The notes beneath the pieces are model-generated. The model did not search any database. It saw only the letters and a list, made by a program, of their open reading frames with translations, and was not told the origin of the DNA. From Streptomyces spongiae (lineage in GTDB: Bacteria; Actinomycetota; Actinomycetes; Streptomycetales; Streptomycetaceae), in NCBI RefSeq assembly GCF_009377185.1, contig NZ_VJZC01000024.1, positions 1 to 45,392 on the forward strand: DNA of 45,392 nucleotides, written 5' to 3'. The position numbers and the translations under genes are program-made. Position 1 is the first letter of the stretch. Each line of letters starts with the position of its first letter. This document shows, piece after piece, positions 8,313-16,619 of this stretch.

Positions 8313-9487
8313 CACACCAGTCGGCGTGCCCCCGGTGCGGGCACCGCGGCGAACACGCGGGGTGCCGTGTAGCCGGCGGCCGCGAAGGCGTCCGCCACCG
8401 CCTTGGTGACCGTCTCCTCGTCGGCGGCCTCGACCAGCACGATGGCCGAGCCGCCGAAGCCGCCGCCCGTCATACGGGCGCCCACCGCACCGGCGGCCAG
8501 CGCCGTGTCGACGACGAGGTCCAGCTCCGGGCAGGAGATGCGGAAGTCGTCGCGGAGGGACGCGTGGCCCTCGACCAGGACCGGGCCGATCGCCCGGGTG
8601 TCGCCCGCCTCCAGCAGGGACACGACCCGCTCCACCCGCTCGTTCTCCGTGACGATGTGGCGGACCAGGCGGCGGACCTCCTCCTCGTCGCCGAGGCCGG
8701 CCAGGGCCGCGTCCAGTCCGGCGTACGGCACGTCCCGGAGCGCGTCCACGCCCAGCAGTGCCGCGCCCTTCTCGCAGCCCGCGCGGCGCTTGCCGTACTC
8801 GCCGTCGCTGTGGGCGTGCTTGACCTGGGTGTCGACGACCAGCAGGCGCATGCCCTCGGCGGCCAGGTCGAAGGGGATCTGCTTCTGGGAGAGGTCCCGG
8901 GTGTCCAGGAACAGGGCATGGCCCGCCTCGCAGCACGCCGAGGCGGTCTGGTCCATGATCCCGGTGGGGGCGCCCACGTAGACGTTCTCGGCGCGCTGGC
9001 ACAGGCGGGCCAGCTGCCAGCCCTTCAGGCCGAGCTCGTACAGGTCGTTCAGCGCGAGGGCGACGACGACCTCCAGGGCCGCCGACGACGACAGGCCCGC
9101 GCCCGTCGGGACCGTCGAGGTCAGATGGACGTCCGCGCCCGTGATCGCCGTGTGGCCCGCCTCGCGCAGGGCCCAGACCACGCCCGCCGGGTACGCCGTC
9201 CAGTTCCGGTCGGACTCCGGGGCCAGGGCGTCGAGCGTCAGCTCCACGGCCCCGCCCTCGATGTCCGCCGAGTGCAGCCGCAGGACACCGTCGGTGCGGC
9301 GTGCGACGGCCGCGACCGCCGTGTGCGGCAGCGCGAAGGGCATGACGAAGCCGTCGTTGTAGTCGGTGTGCTCACCGATCAGATTGACCCGGCCCGGCGC
9401 CGCCCACACTCCCTCCGGCTCGGCCCCGTACAACTCCGTGAACCGCTCCGCGACCGCGGCAGCGCGAGCCTCAACAGCCTCGCTCAT
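8312..9487 (-). CDS. galK: Galactokinase
   Basis: Phosphorylates galactose with ATP to galactose-1-phosphate, the first step of the Leloir pathway, in the cytosol. The 391-aa GHMP kinase has the galactokinase signature GRVNLIGEHTDYNDG (about 32-46), the ATP loop PTGAGLSSSAALE (about 127-139) and the third GHMP motif MTGGGFGGSAI near residue 340. Last gene of the minus-strand galT-galE-galK order, 55 bp after galE. The start ATG 9487 precedes the expected N-terminus. Confidence 0.95.
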   Translation of the reverse strand: MSEAVEARAAAVAERFTELYGAEPEGVWAAPGRVNLIGEHTDYNDGFVMPFALPHTAVAAVARRTDGVLRLHSADIEGGAVELTLDALAPESDRNWTAYPAGVVWALREAGHTAITGADVHLTSTVPTGAGLSSSAALEVVVALALNDLYELGLKGWQLARLCQRAENVYVGAPTGIMDQTASACCEAGHALFLDTRDLSQKQIPFDLAAEGMRLLVVDTQVKHAHSDGEYGKRRAGCEKGAALLGVDALRDVPYAGLDAALAGLGDEEEVRRLVRHIVTENERVERVVSLLEAGDTRAIGPVLVEGHASLRDDFRISCPELDLVVDTALAAGAVGARMTGGGFGGSAIVLVEAADEETVTKAVADAFAAAGYTAPRVFAAVPAPGARRLV

Positions 9488-9542
9488 CCCCTGACCCCTG
9501 ACCTTTCGTACGGGACTGGATCTCGAACTCCAGCCCTCAAAA

Positions 9543-10505
9543 CTACTTGTCGCGCTGCTGCGCGAACTCCCACGCGTCCGCCACGATCCCCGCGAGGTCC
9601 GCGCGCGACGGGTTCCAGCCCAGCCGCTCCCGGGCCGCCCGCGCGGACGCGACCAGCACCGCAGGGTCGCCGCCGCGGCGCGGGGCCACGACCTCCGGGA
9701 TCGGGTGCCCGGTGACCTGGCGCACCGTCTCGATGACCTCGCGGACCGAGAAGCCGTTGCCGTTGCCGAGGTTGCAGATCAGGTGCTCGCCGGCCTCGGC
9801 CGCGTCCAGCGCCAGCAGGTGGGCCTCGGCCAGGTCCGCGACGTGGATGTAGTCCCGGACGCAGGTGCCGTCCGGGGTGGGGTAGTCGTCGCCGAAGACG
9901 GAGATGGCCTCGCGCTTGCCCTGCGCTACCTGGAGCACCAGCGGGATGAGGTGCGACTCGGGGTCGTGGCGCTCGCCGTACGCCCCGTACGCGCCCGCCA
10001 CGTTGAAGTAGCGCAGGCTGACCGCGCCCAGGCCGTGGGCCGCCGCCTCGCCGGTGATCATGTGGTCGACGGCGAGCTTGGAGGCGCCGTAGGGGTTGGT
10101 CGGGGACGTCGGCGCGGACTCGACGATGGGGGTCGTCTCGGGTTCGCCGTACGTGGCCGCCGTGGAGGAGAAGACGAGCTTGCGGACGCCCGCCGAGCGC
10201 AGGGCGGCGAGCAGCGCCATCGTGCCGCCGACGTTGTTGTCCCAGTACTTCTCGGGCTTGACGACCGACTCGCCGACCTGGGAGCTCGCGGCGAAGTGGA
10301 GCACGGCGTCGAAGGAGGAATCCACCCACTTGGCGGCGTCGCGGATGTCGCCCTCGATGAAGGAGGCGCCCGCGGGCACCCCCTCGCGGAAGCCGGTCGA
10401 GAGGTTGTCGAGCACGACGACCTCGTGGCCCGCCTCCAGCAGATGCTGGGCGACCACGCTGCCGACGTAGCCCGCGCCACCGGTGACCAGGTACTTACCG
10501 CTCAT
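9543..10505 (-). CDS. galE: UDP-glucose 4-epimerase
   Basis: Interconverts UDP-galactose and UDP-glucose with bound NAD. The 320-aa short-chain dehydrogenase-type enzyme shows the NAD motif GGAGYVG (9-15), the catalytic Ser region [10 protein letters not shown] (about 111-120) and the YxxxK pair as YGASK (139-143). It starts with ATGA overlapping the galT stop. In S. lividans an internal promoter, galP2, is described ahead of galE; I did not try to place it here. Confidence 0.95.
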   Translation of the reverse strand: MSGKYLVTGGAGYVGSVVAQHLLEAGHEVVVLDNLSTGFREGVPAGASFIEGDIRDAAKWVDSSFDAVLHFAASSQVGESVVKPEKYWDNNVGGTMALLAALRSAGVRKLVFSSTAATYGEPETTPIVESAPTSPTNPYGASKLAVDHMITGEAAAHGLGAVSLRYFNVAGAYGAYGERHDPESHLIPLVLQVAQGKREAISVFGDDYPTPDGTCVRDYIHVADLAEAHLLALDAAEAGEHLICNLGNGNGFSVREVIETVRQVTGHPIPEVVAPRRGGDPAVLVASARAARERLGWNPSRADLAGIVADAWEFAQQRDK

Positions 10506-11563
10506 GAACTCGCTACCTCTCGCAGTCGCTCGGCCGCGCGCTCCGGCGGCACGTCGTTGATGAACACGTTCATGCCGGACTCGGAACCCGCGAGGAACTT
10601 CAGCTTGCCGGAAGTGCGGCGGATGGTGAAAAGCTCGAGGTGAAGTGCGAAGTCCTCGCGCACGACCCCGTCGAACTCCTCCAGCGCGCCGAACGGTGCC
10701 TGGTGCCAGGCCGCGATGTAGGGCGTCGGAGGCTCACCTTCGCCGAATATCCGGTCGAAGCGCTTCAAGAGTTCCAGATAGACCTGGGGGAATTCTGTGC
10801 GCGCGTCCTCGTCCAGCCCGAGCAGGTCCGGCACCCGGCGGCGCGGGTAGAGGTGGACCTCGTACGGCCAGTGCGCCGCGTACGGCACGAAGGCGACCCA
10901 GTGCTCGGTCCGCAGCACGACGCGCTCGTCGGCGAGCTCGCGCTCCAGGACGGCGTCGAAGAGGTTCTCACCGCCCGTGGCCTCCTTGTGCGTTGCGAGT
11001 GAGCGCAGCATCAGGGCGGTGCGAGGGGTGGTGAAGGGGTAGGCGTAGATCTGCCCGTGCGGATGTCCGAGGGTCACGCCGATCTCGGCGCCGCGGTTCT
11101 CGAAGCAGAACACCTGCTCCACGGAGGGGAGATGCGACAGCTCGGCGGTGCGGTCGGTCCAGGCCTCCAGGACAAGACGCGCCTGCTCCTCGGTGAGGTC
11201 CTTGAAGGCGGCGTTGTGGTCGGAGGTGAAGCAGACCACCTCGCAGCGGCCGGAGTCCCCGGCGAGCGAGGGGAAACGGTTCTCGAAGACGACCACGTCG
11301 TACGAGGAGTCCGGGATCTCGCTCAGGCGGTCGCCCTCGGTCGGGCACAGGGGGCACTGGTCGGCGGGCGGGTGGTAGGTGCGGCCCTGGCGGTGCGAGG
11401 CGATGGCGACGGAGTCGCCGAGCAGCACGTCCTGGCGCACTTCCGACGTGGTGACCGTCCGCTCCAGCGGTCGCCGGTCCACGGCGTCGCGCACCGAGTC
11501 GTCGCGCAGGTCGTAGTAGATCAGCTCACGACCGTCGGCCAGCCGGGTCGAGGTCTTCTTCAC
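10502..11563 (-). CDS. galT: Galactose-1-phosphate uridylyltransferase
   Basis: Transfers UMP from UDP-glucose to galactose-1-phosphate. The 353-aa protein has the metal-binding CPLC (70-73) and the active-site [10 protein letters not shown], whose second His (about 169) forms the uridylyl intermediate. I chose GTG 11563 ([10 protein letters not shown]), with GGAG upstream, over an in-frame TTG four codons earlier. It is the first gene of galT-galE-galK; its stop overlaps the galE start (ATGA). It is divergent from the symporter gene, with a 138-bp control region. Confidence 0.95.
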   Translation of the reverse strand: MKKTSTRLADGRELIYYDLRDDSVRDAVDRRPLERTVTTSEVRQDVLLGDSVAIASHRQGRTYHPPADQCPLCPTEGDRLSEIPDSSYDVVVFENRFPSLAGDSGRCEVVCFTSDHNAAFKDLTEEQARLVLEAWTDRTAELSHLPSVEQVFCFENRGAEIGVTLGHPHGQIYAYPFTTPRTALMLRSLATHKEATGGENLFDAVLERELADERVVLRTEHWVAFVPYAAHWPYEVHLYPRRRVPDLLGLDEDARTEFPQVYLELLKRFDRIFGEGEPPTPYIAAWHQAPFGALEEFDGVVREDFALHLELFTIRRTSGKLKFLAGSESGMNVFINDVPPERAAERLREVASS

Positions 11564-11701
11564 GGCGGACTCCAAATCCGTACCCGATCACACGAATGAA
11601 CCATCCAACAGAACCGAACACATCAAACCACAAATCCCCACGCCCGTCACCATCACAATCCAACAAAGATCACCAGCCGATGTGAGCGAAGTGAGCTCTG
11701 A
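11564..11701. promoter_or_regulatory. galP1-type control region with repeated TGTGAT-like hexamers
   Basis: This locally AT-rich gap separates galT from the divergent symporter. Read toward galT it carries hexamers at 11674-11669 (GGTGAT), 11657-11652 (TGTGAT), 11627-11622 (TTTGAT) and 11592-11587 (TGTGAT). Direct hexamer repeats form the complex operator of the galactose-inducible, glucose-repressed galP1 promoter in Streptomyces (established). Exact -35/-10 boxes are not obvious to me. Confidence 0.6.
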
Positions 11702-13405
11702 ATGCGAATCCCCCCATACCTCGCAGAGCAGCCCCCCACAAGCCTCGCCGCGGAGCTGCGGCTCCCCACCAACTGGCTCGACTACACGATTCTGGCGATC
11801 TACTTCGTCGTCGTCCTGGGTATCGGCTTCGCGGCCCGCCGCTCCGTGAAGACCAGCCTGGACTTCTTCCTCTCCGGCCGCTCCCTGCCCGCCTGGGTCA
11901 CCGGTCTGGCCTTCGTCTCCGCCAACCTGGCCGCCACCGAGATCCTCGGGATGGCCGCCAACAGCGCGCAGTACGGCGCGTACACCGTGCACTGGTACTG
12001 GGTCGGCGCCATCCCGGCCATGGTCTTCCTCGGCCTGGTGATGATGCCCTTCTACTACGGCAGCAAGGTCCGCTCGGTCCCCGAGTTCCTGCTGCTGCGC
12101 TTCGACAAGGGGGCGCATCTGCTCAGTTCGGCGCTGTTCGCCTTCGCCGCCGTCCTGATCGCCGGCGTGAACCTGTACGCCCTGGCGATCGTCGTCGAGG
12201 CCCTGCTGGGCTGGCCGCAGTGGGTCGCCATCGTCGTCGCGGGCTTCTTCGTCCTGGCGTACATCACGCTCGGCGGCCTCTCCTCCGCGATCTACAACGA
12301 GGTCCTCCAGTTCTTCGTGATCCTCGCGGCACTCATACCCATCACGGTGCTGTCCCTCAAGAAGGTCGGCGGCTGGGACGGCCTCACGGACTCCCTCACC
12401 AAGGCCCACGGCGCCGACTTCGTCACCGCCTGGGGCGGCACCGGCATCGGCGACGCGAACCCGCTGGGCGCGAACTGGCTGACCATCGTGCTCGGCCTCG
12501 GCTTCGTCCTCTCCTTCGGCTACTGGACGACGAACTTCGCGGAGGTGCAGCGCGCGCTGTCCGCGAAGAACCTGTCCGCAGCCCAGCGCACCCCGCTCAT
12601 CGCGGCCTTCCCGAAGATCTTCATCGTCTTCCTGGTGATGATCCCGGGCCTGGCGGCCGCGGTCCTGGTCCCGAAGATCGGCACATCGGGCTCGGACCTC
12701 CAGTACAACGACGCGATCCCGTACCTCATGGAGCAACTGCTCCCCAACGGCGTCCTGGGCATCGCGGTGACGGGACTGCTGGCGGCGTTCATGGCGGGCA
12801 TGGCGGCGAACATCTCGTCCTTCAACACGGTGTTCACCAGCGACATCTGGGCGAAGTACGTGGTGAGGGACCGGGAGGACGAGTACTACGTACGCTTCGG
12901 CCGCCTCATCACGGCGATCGGCGTACTGGCCTCGATAGGCACGGCGTTCCTTGCGTCGAGCTTCTCGAACATCATGAGCTACCTGCAGACACTCTTCTCC
13001 TTCTTCAACGTCCCCATGTTCGTGGTCTTCATCATCGGCATGTTCTGGCGGCGGGCGTCGATGAAGTCGGGCTTCTGGGGTCTGCTGGCGGGCACGACGG
13101 CCGCGATGATCAACTACTTCGTCCTCTACAAGCAGGGCATCGTCGACATCCCCTCCGACCAGGGCGCCAACTTCGTCTCGGCGATCGCGGGCTTCGTCGC
13201 GGGCGCGGTGGTGATGGTGGCGGTGTCGCTGTTCACCGCGCCGAAGCCGGAGGAGGCGCTCCAGGGCCTGGTCTACGGCACGCGCTCCCCCGGCATGGCC
13301 GAGCCGCCCGCCGAGGGCGACGACGCGTGGTACCGCAAGCCGGCGCTGCTGGGCTGGGGTGCGGTGATCCTGGCCGCCGCCTGCTACGTCCCGTTCTCGT
13401 TCTGA
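11702..13405 (+). CDS. Solute:sodium symporter (SSS family), probable galactose/sugar importer
   Basis: A 567-aa multi-spanning membrane transporter of the SSS family. I can follow about 13-14 hydrophobic segments; family hallmarks include the early FFLSGRSLPAWVTGLAFVSA and the LLAAFMAGMAANISSFNT helix that forms part of the sodium site. The position divergent from galTEK suggests uptake of galactose or a related sugar with sodium. The start is uncertain: ATG 11702 has only a weak ribosome site, and the conserved part begins near LAAELRLPTNWLDY. The small membrane protein 21 bp downstream is likely co-transcribed. Confidence 0.9.
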   Translation: MRIPPYLAEQPPTSLAAELRLPTNWLDYTILAIYFVVVLGIGFAARRSVKTSLDFFLSGRSLPAWVTGLAFVSANLAATEILGMAANSAQYGAYTVHWYWVGAIPAMVFLGLVMMPFYYGSKVRSVPEFLLLRFDKGAHLLSSALFAFAAVLIAGVNLYALAIVVEALLGWPQWVAIVVAGFFVLAYITLGGLSSAIYNEVLQFFVILAALIPITVLSLKKVGGWDGLTDSLTKAHGADFVTAWGGTGIGDANPLGANWLTIVLGLGFVLSFGYWTTNFAEVQRALSAKNLSAAQRTPLIAAFPKIFIVFLVMIPGLAAAVLVPKIGTSGSDLQYNDAIPYLMEQLLPNGVLGIAVTGLLAAFMAGMAANISSFNTVFTSDIWAKYVVRDREDEYYVRFGRLITAIGVLASIGTAFLASSFSNIMSYLQTLFSFFNVPMFVVFIIGMFWRRASMKSGFWGLLAGTTAAMINYFVLYKQGIVDIPSDQGANFVSAIAGFVAGAVVMVAVSLFTAPKPEEALQGLVYGTRSPGMAEPPAEGDDAWYRKPALLGWGAVILAAACYVPFSF

Positions 13406-13426
13406 CCGTCGAGGGGCTGATCAACC

Positions 13427-13723
13427 ATGTCCGAGCACAACGTCCATCGCGAGGTCACGGAACTGGAGAGCAAGTCGGCCACGGCGGCCCGCCTGTTCGA
13501 CGTACGCCGCATCATCGGCGGCCTGTTCGTCGTCTACGGCGTCATCGTCACGCTGGCGGGCATCACAGCCTCCGACGCCGACCTCGACAAGGCCGAGGGC
13601 GTCAACATCAACCTGTGGACGGGGCTGGGGATGCTGGCCCTGGGGGTGTTCTTCCTGGGGTGGCTGTGGCTCCGGCCGCTGAAGCAGGCGCCGGTACCGC
13701 CGGAGGAGCCAACGGTGGAGTGA
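13427..13723 (+). CDS. Small two-helix membrane protein downstream of the symporter
   Basis: A 98-aa protein with a charged N-terminus, two transmembrane helices (about 28-48 and 65-85: IIGGLFVVYGVIVTLAGI and a second ending LGWLWLRP) and a Pro/Glu tail. I do not recognise a named family. Its position right behind the SSS gene (21-bp gap, GAGG upstream) makes an accessory subunit or stabiliser of the symporter plausible. Confidence 0.75.
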   Translation: MSEHNVHREVTELESKSATAARLFDVRRIIGGLFVVYGVIVTLAGITASDADLDKAEGVNINLWTGLGMLALGVFFLGWLWLRPLKQAPVPPEEPTVE

Positions 13724-13731
13724 GGCTCGTA

Positions 13732-13779
13732 CGGGGCCGCGGTCGCCGTAGCCGTGTGCCGTAGGCGGCCGCGGCCCCG
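13732..13779. terminator. Bidirectional hairpin terminator
   Basis: An 11-bp perfect stem, CGGGGCCGCGG (13732-13742) with its complement at 13769-13779, is extended inward by CGCC/GGCG (13744-13747 with 13764-13767). It lies between the convergent small membrane protein gene and the secreted-protein gene. There is no T-run, as is common in high-GC actinobacteria. Confidence 0.75.
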
Positions 13780-13785
13780 AGTCCG

Positions 13786-14361
13786 TCACGTGAACCGAAC
13801 CTCCAGGTACTGGTCGTACAGCCGCTCGTTCGTGGCGGTGAAGTCGGCGCGCGTCACGACCGCGCAGCGCACGTTCTCGCCGCACACCTTGCCTTCGGTG
13901 ATCTCGGGGCGGACGTTCTCGAGGGTCGTACGGAAGGAGCCGTGTCGCGCGTACGGGATGGTGATCCCGGGCGTGCCCGTACCCGTGTCGGTGATCCGCC
14001 GCGACGACCCGTCCTGAGCCTCGCGCCCACCGAGGCAGGGGCCGGGGAGGGTGGTGTAGGTGGACGGGTCACCGACCTTCACGCCGTCCGGGATCACGCA
14101 GAAGGCCAGGAAGATGCCCTGGGCGCGGTTGTATCCGGTACCGGCGACGTGGACGGTGCCGCCGGAGGCGGGGAGAGTGACCGGCCCGGCGGCCAGCTTC
14201 AGGTGGAAGTCCTGGCCGTCGGCGGTGGTGACGGTGCGTTGTGCGTACCCGGGCCATTGCGGGGACGCGTTCGCGGTGCCGGCGAGTGGGAGGGCTGTGG
14301 CGGCGCCGGTGAGGGCGAGGGCGAGTCCGGTGCGGAGGAGTTTGTTCGTGGGGGGCTTCAT
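13786..14361 (-). CDS. Secreted protein with Ig-like/neocarzinostatin-like domain
   Basis: A 191-aa exported protein. A Sec signal peptide covers about residues 1-32 (KLLRTGLALALTGAATALPL, cleavage after TANA). The mature part has the beta-rich pattern LPASGGTVHVAGTGYNRAQG and four Cys that could pair. The fold is my guess; function unknown. ATG 14361 is preferred over an upstream frame extension because the signal peptide starts there. Convergent with the symporter operon through a shared hairpin. Confidence 0.75.
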   Translation of the reverse strand: MKPPTNKLLRTGLALALTGAATALPLAGTANASPQWPGYAQRTVTTADGQDFHLKLAAGPVTLPASGGTVHVAGTGYNRAQGIFLAFCVIPDGVKVGDPSTYTTLPGPCLGGREAQDGSSRRITDTGTGTPGITIPYARHGSFRTTLENVRPEITEGKVCGENVRCAVVTRADFTATNERLYDQYLEVRFT

Positions 14362-14425
14362 GGTGGTTGGGACCACCCTTTCGGTGATGCGCTGTTGACG
14401 AACTCTGTTCGAGTCCTTGATCGAA

Positions 14426-14454
14426 GGTCTAAAAGGTGACCGGTCAGTAGGCAA
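14426..14454 (-). promoter_or_regulatory. Candidate promoter of the secreted-protein gene
   Basis: Read on the minus strand, TTGCCT (14454-14449), a 17-bp spacer and TAGACC (14431-14426) make a reasonable vegetative-type promoter about 65 bp before the start at 14361. It lies in the 307-bp divergent gap 14362-14668; toward the kinase gene I see only a weak TACTCT at 14611-14616. Confidence 0.45.
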
Positions 14455-14668
14455 CAGAGACCAAGCGCATTCACGGTCCACCCACCCGACCCACACAACT
14501 CACCGCGCATGCGAGCGAGTTCTTCGTCCACCGCATCCCCCGAACTCACCACCACCGCCGCCCCGCCTCGCGCACCTGCTGGACGGGCCTACGCTCCTGG
14601 GCTCTCGTACTACTCTGATGCCCCTGTACGACTTCCGGAGCACAGCCGAACGGGAAAGGTGACCGGCG

Positions 14669-16507
14669 ATGTCGCTGAATCCCGGCGATCTGGAGTCCAT
14701 AGGCGGCTACGCGCTGGTCGACCGGCTCGGCAGTGGCGGCATGGGCGTTGTCTACCTGGGTCACTCGGACTCGGGGCGGCGGGTCGCGGTCAAGGTCATC
14801 CACGCGCAGTACGCGCAGGACGAGGAGTTCCGGACGCGCTTCCGGCAGGAGGTCGCGGCGGCCCGCAGGGTGAGCGGCGCGTTCACCGCCCCGGTCGTGG
14901 ACGCCGATCCGGACGCCGAACAGCCGTGGATGGCAACGCTGTACGTGCCGGGCCGTACGCTGTCCGACATCGTGTCCAAGGAAGGGCCGCTGCGCGGGCG
15001 GGAGTTGCGCACGCTGGCGCTGGGGCTCGTCGAGGCGCTGCGGGACATCCACCGCGTGGGCGTGGTGCACCGGGACCTGAAGCCGAGCAATGTGCTGATG
15101 GCCGAGGACGGTCCCCGCGTCATCGACTTCGGCATCTCGCACGCCGTCGACAACCAGGCCCTCACCGTCACCGGGCGGCTGATCGGCACCCCGCCCTTCA
15201 TGTCCCCCGAGCAGTTCGCCGCGCCGCGGGACGTCACCGCCGCCTCGGACGTGTTCTCGCTGGGGTCGCTGCTGGTGTACGCGGCCACCGGCAACCGTCC
15301 CTTCGACGGAGCCAGCCCGTACTTGACGGGCTATCAGGTGATGTACGAGGCGCCGGTCCTGGACGGAGTCGCCGAACCGCTCCGGAGCATCGCCGAACGC
15401 TGCCTGGACAAGGACCCGGCCGCCCGGCCCTCGCTCGCCGAACTGCAGGGTCTGTTCCGGGCCTTGCCGGATTCCGGCGGGATTTCCGGCGAGGCGGATG
15501 TCCGTACGAGTGTCCCGCCAGCAGGGAGAGAGGGCGGGCCGGCGGAGACCAGCCGCCCGGTCTCCCCCGCTCGGCCCGTCCCCCCGGGCACGCCCACCGC
15601 CCCTGGGGAAGGGGGAACGGACGGGACCCGCGCCGGTCGAAGACCCCGAGGGCGTCGCGTCCTCGTCGGCCTCCTCGCCGCCCTGGCCGTCGCCGGACTG
15701 AGCTTCGTGGCCGTGAACATCGCGTCGAGCGACGACGCTCCCCAACCGTCCACCGCGCCCGAGAAGGCGTCCGCACCGGCGTCCGCATCCCCCTCCGCGG
15801 TGACGCTCCCGCCGAAGCACGTCCCGTGGGACTACCAGATCGGCGGCACGTACCCGCTGCCGACCGGTGTGCGGGTGGTCAGCCGCGACCACGGAGACGC
15901 GCCCGCGCCGGGTGCGTACAACATCTGCAACATCAACGCCTTCCAGGTGCAGCAGGGCGCGGAGGGCGACTGGGACTCCGACCTGCTGCTGCGCGACGCG
16001 GGCGGGGATGTCGTCCACGACAAGGACTGGGACGAGGCGGTCCTGGACATCCGTACGGGCGCGAAGCGGCAGCGCATCGCCGCCGAGGTGAACGCCTGGA
16101 TCGACGACTGCGCGGAGAAGGGCTTCAAGGCCGTCGAGCCCGACAACTACGACTCCTTCACCCGCTTCCCGAAGTACCTCACGGCCGACCAGGCCAAGGC
16201 ATTCATGAAGCTGCTGGTGGCGCACGCCCACGAGAAGGGCCTCGCCGTCGCCCAGAAGAACACCGCCGAGCTCCTGGCCTACCGTGCGTCCGTGGGCCTG
16301 GACTTCGCCGTGGTGGAGGAGTGCGGACGGTGGGATGAGTGCGGCGCGTTCGCCGAAGCGTTCGACAACAACGTGTTCGTGGTCGAGTACACGGCGAAGG
16401 GGATGTCGAAGGCGTGCTCCGGCTGGGGCAGCACGCTGAGCGTGGTCCGCCGCGACCAGGATGTCGTGGCCGAGGGCTCGGACGGCTACCTCCGCCGAAC
16501 CTGCTGA
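14669..16507 (+). CDS. Membrane Ser/Thr protein kinase with extracellular GH114-like domain
   Basis: A 612-aa two-part protein. Residues about 10-270 form a Hanks-type kinase with all key elements: Gly loop GSGGMGVV (21-28), catalytic Lys42, HRDLKPSN with Asp136, and DFG with Asp153. A Pro/Gly-rich linker leads to one membrane helix (about 327-350, VLVGLLAALAVAGLSFVAV). The outside part (about 387-605) matches the GH114 / endo-alpha-1,4-polygalactosaminidase family: NICNINAFQVQ, VEPDNYDSF, the Lys-Asn pair in AVAQKNTAE, VVEECGRWDEC and VFVVEYT. Such kinases usually carry PASTA or other sensor domains; a glycosidase-like sensor suggests polysaccharide sensing, which is inference. ATG 14669 directly precedes the kinase. 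Confidence 0.88.
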   Translation: MSLNPGDLESIGGYALVDRLGSGGMGVVYLGHSDSGRRVAVKVIHAQYAQDEEFRTRFRQEVAAARRVSGAFTAPVVDADPDAEQPWMATLYVPGRTLSDIVSKEGPLRGRELRTLALGLVEALRDIHRVGVVHRDLKPSNVLMAEDGPRVIDFGISHAVDNQALTVTGRLIGTPPFMSPEQFAAPRDVTAASDVFSLGSLLVYAATGNRPFDGASPYLTGYQVMYEAPVLDGVAEPLRSIAERCLDKDPAARPSLAELQGLFRALPDSGGISGEADVRTSVPPAGREGGPAETSRPVSPARPVPPGTPTAPGEGGTDGTRAGRRPRGRRVLVGLLAALAVAGLSFVAVNIASSDDAPQPSTAPEKASAPASASPSAVTLPPKHVPWDYQIGGTYPLPTGVRVVSRDHGDAPAPGAYNICNINAFQVQQGAEGDWDSDLLLRDAGGDVVHDKDWDEAVLDIRTGAKRQRIAAEVNAWIDDCAEKGFKAVEPDNYDSFTRFPKYLTADQAKAFMKLLVAHAHEKGLAVAQKNTAELLAYRASVGLDFAVVEECGRWDECGAFAEAFDNNVFVVEYTAKGMSKACSGWGSTLSVVRRDQDVVAEGSDGYLRRTC

Positions 16508-16619
16508 CGCTCAGTTCGTATCACGTTCACGTGGGGGACAGCGGCCCCTCATACGGTTGAAGTCTCCACCACCGACCATCTGTTCCCCTTGATTCGACAC
16601 TCGAGCAGGGGGACTTGAG

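Noticed and set aside
12220..13764. A 514-codon plus-strand frame overlapping the symporter
   Set aside because: Out-of-frame shadow; the symporter frame has transmembrane and family motifs.
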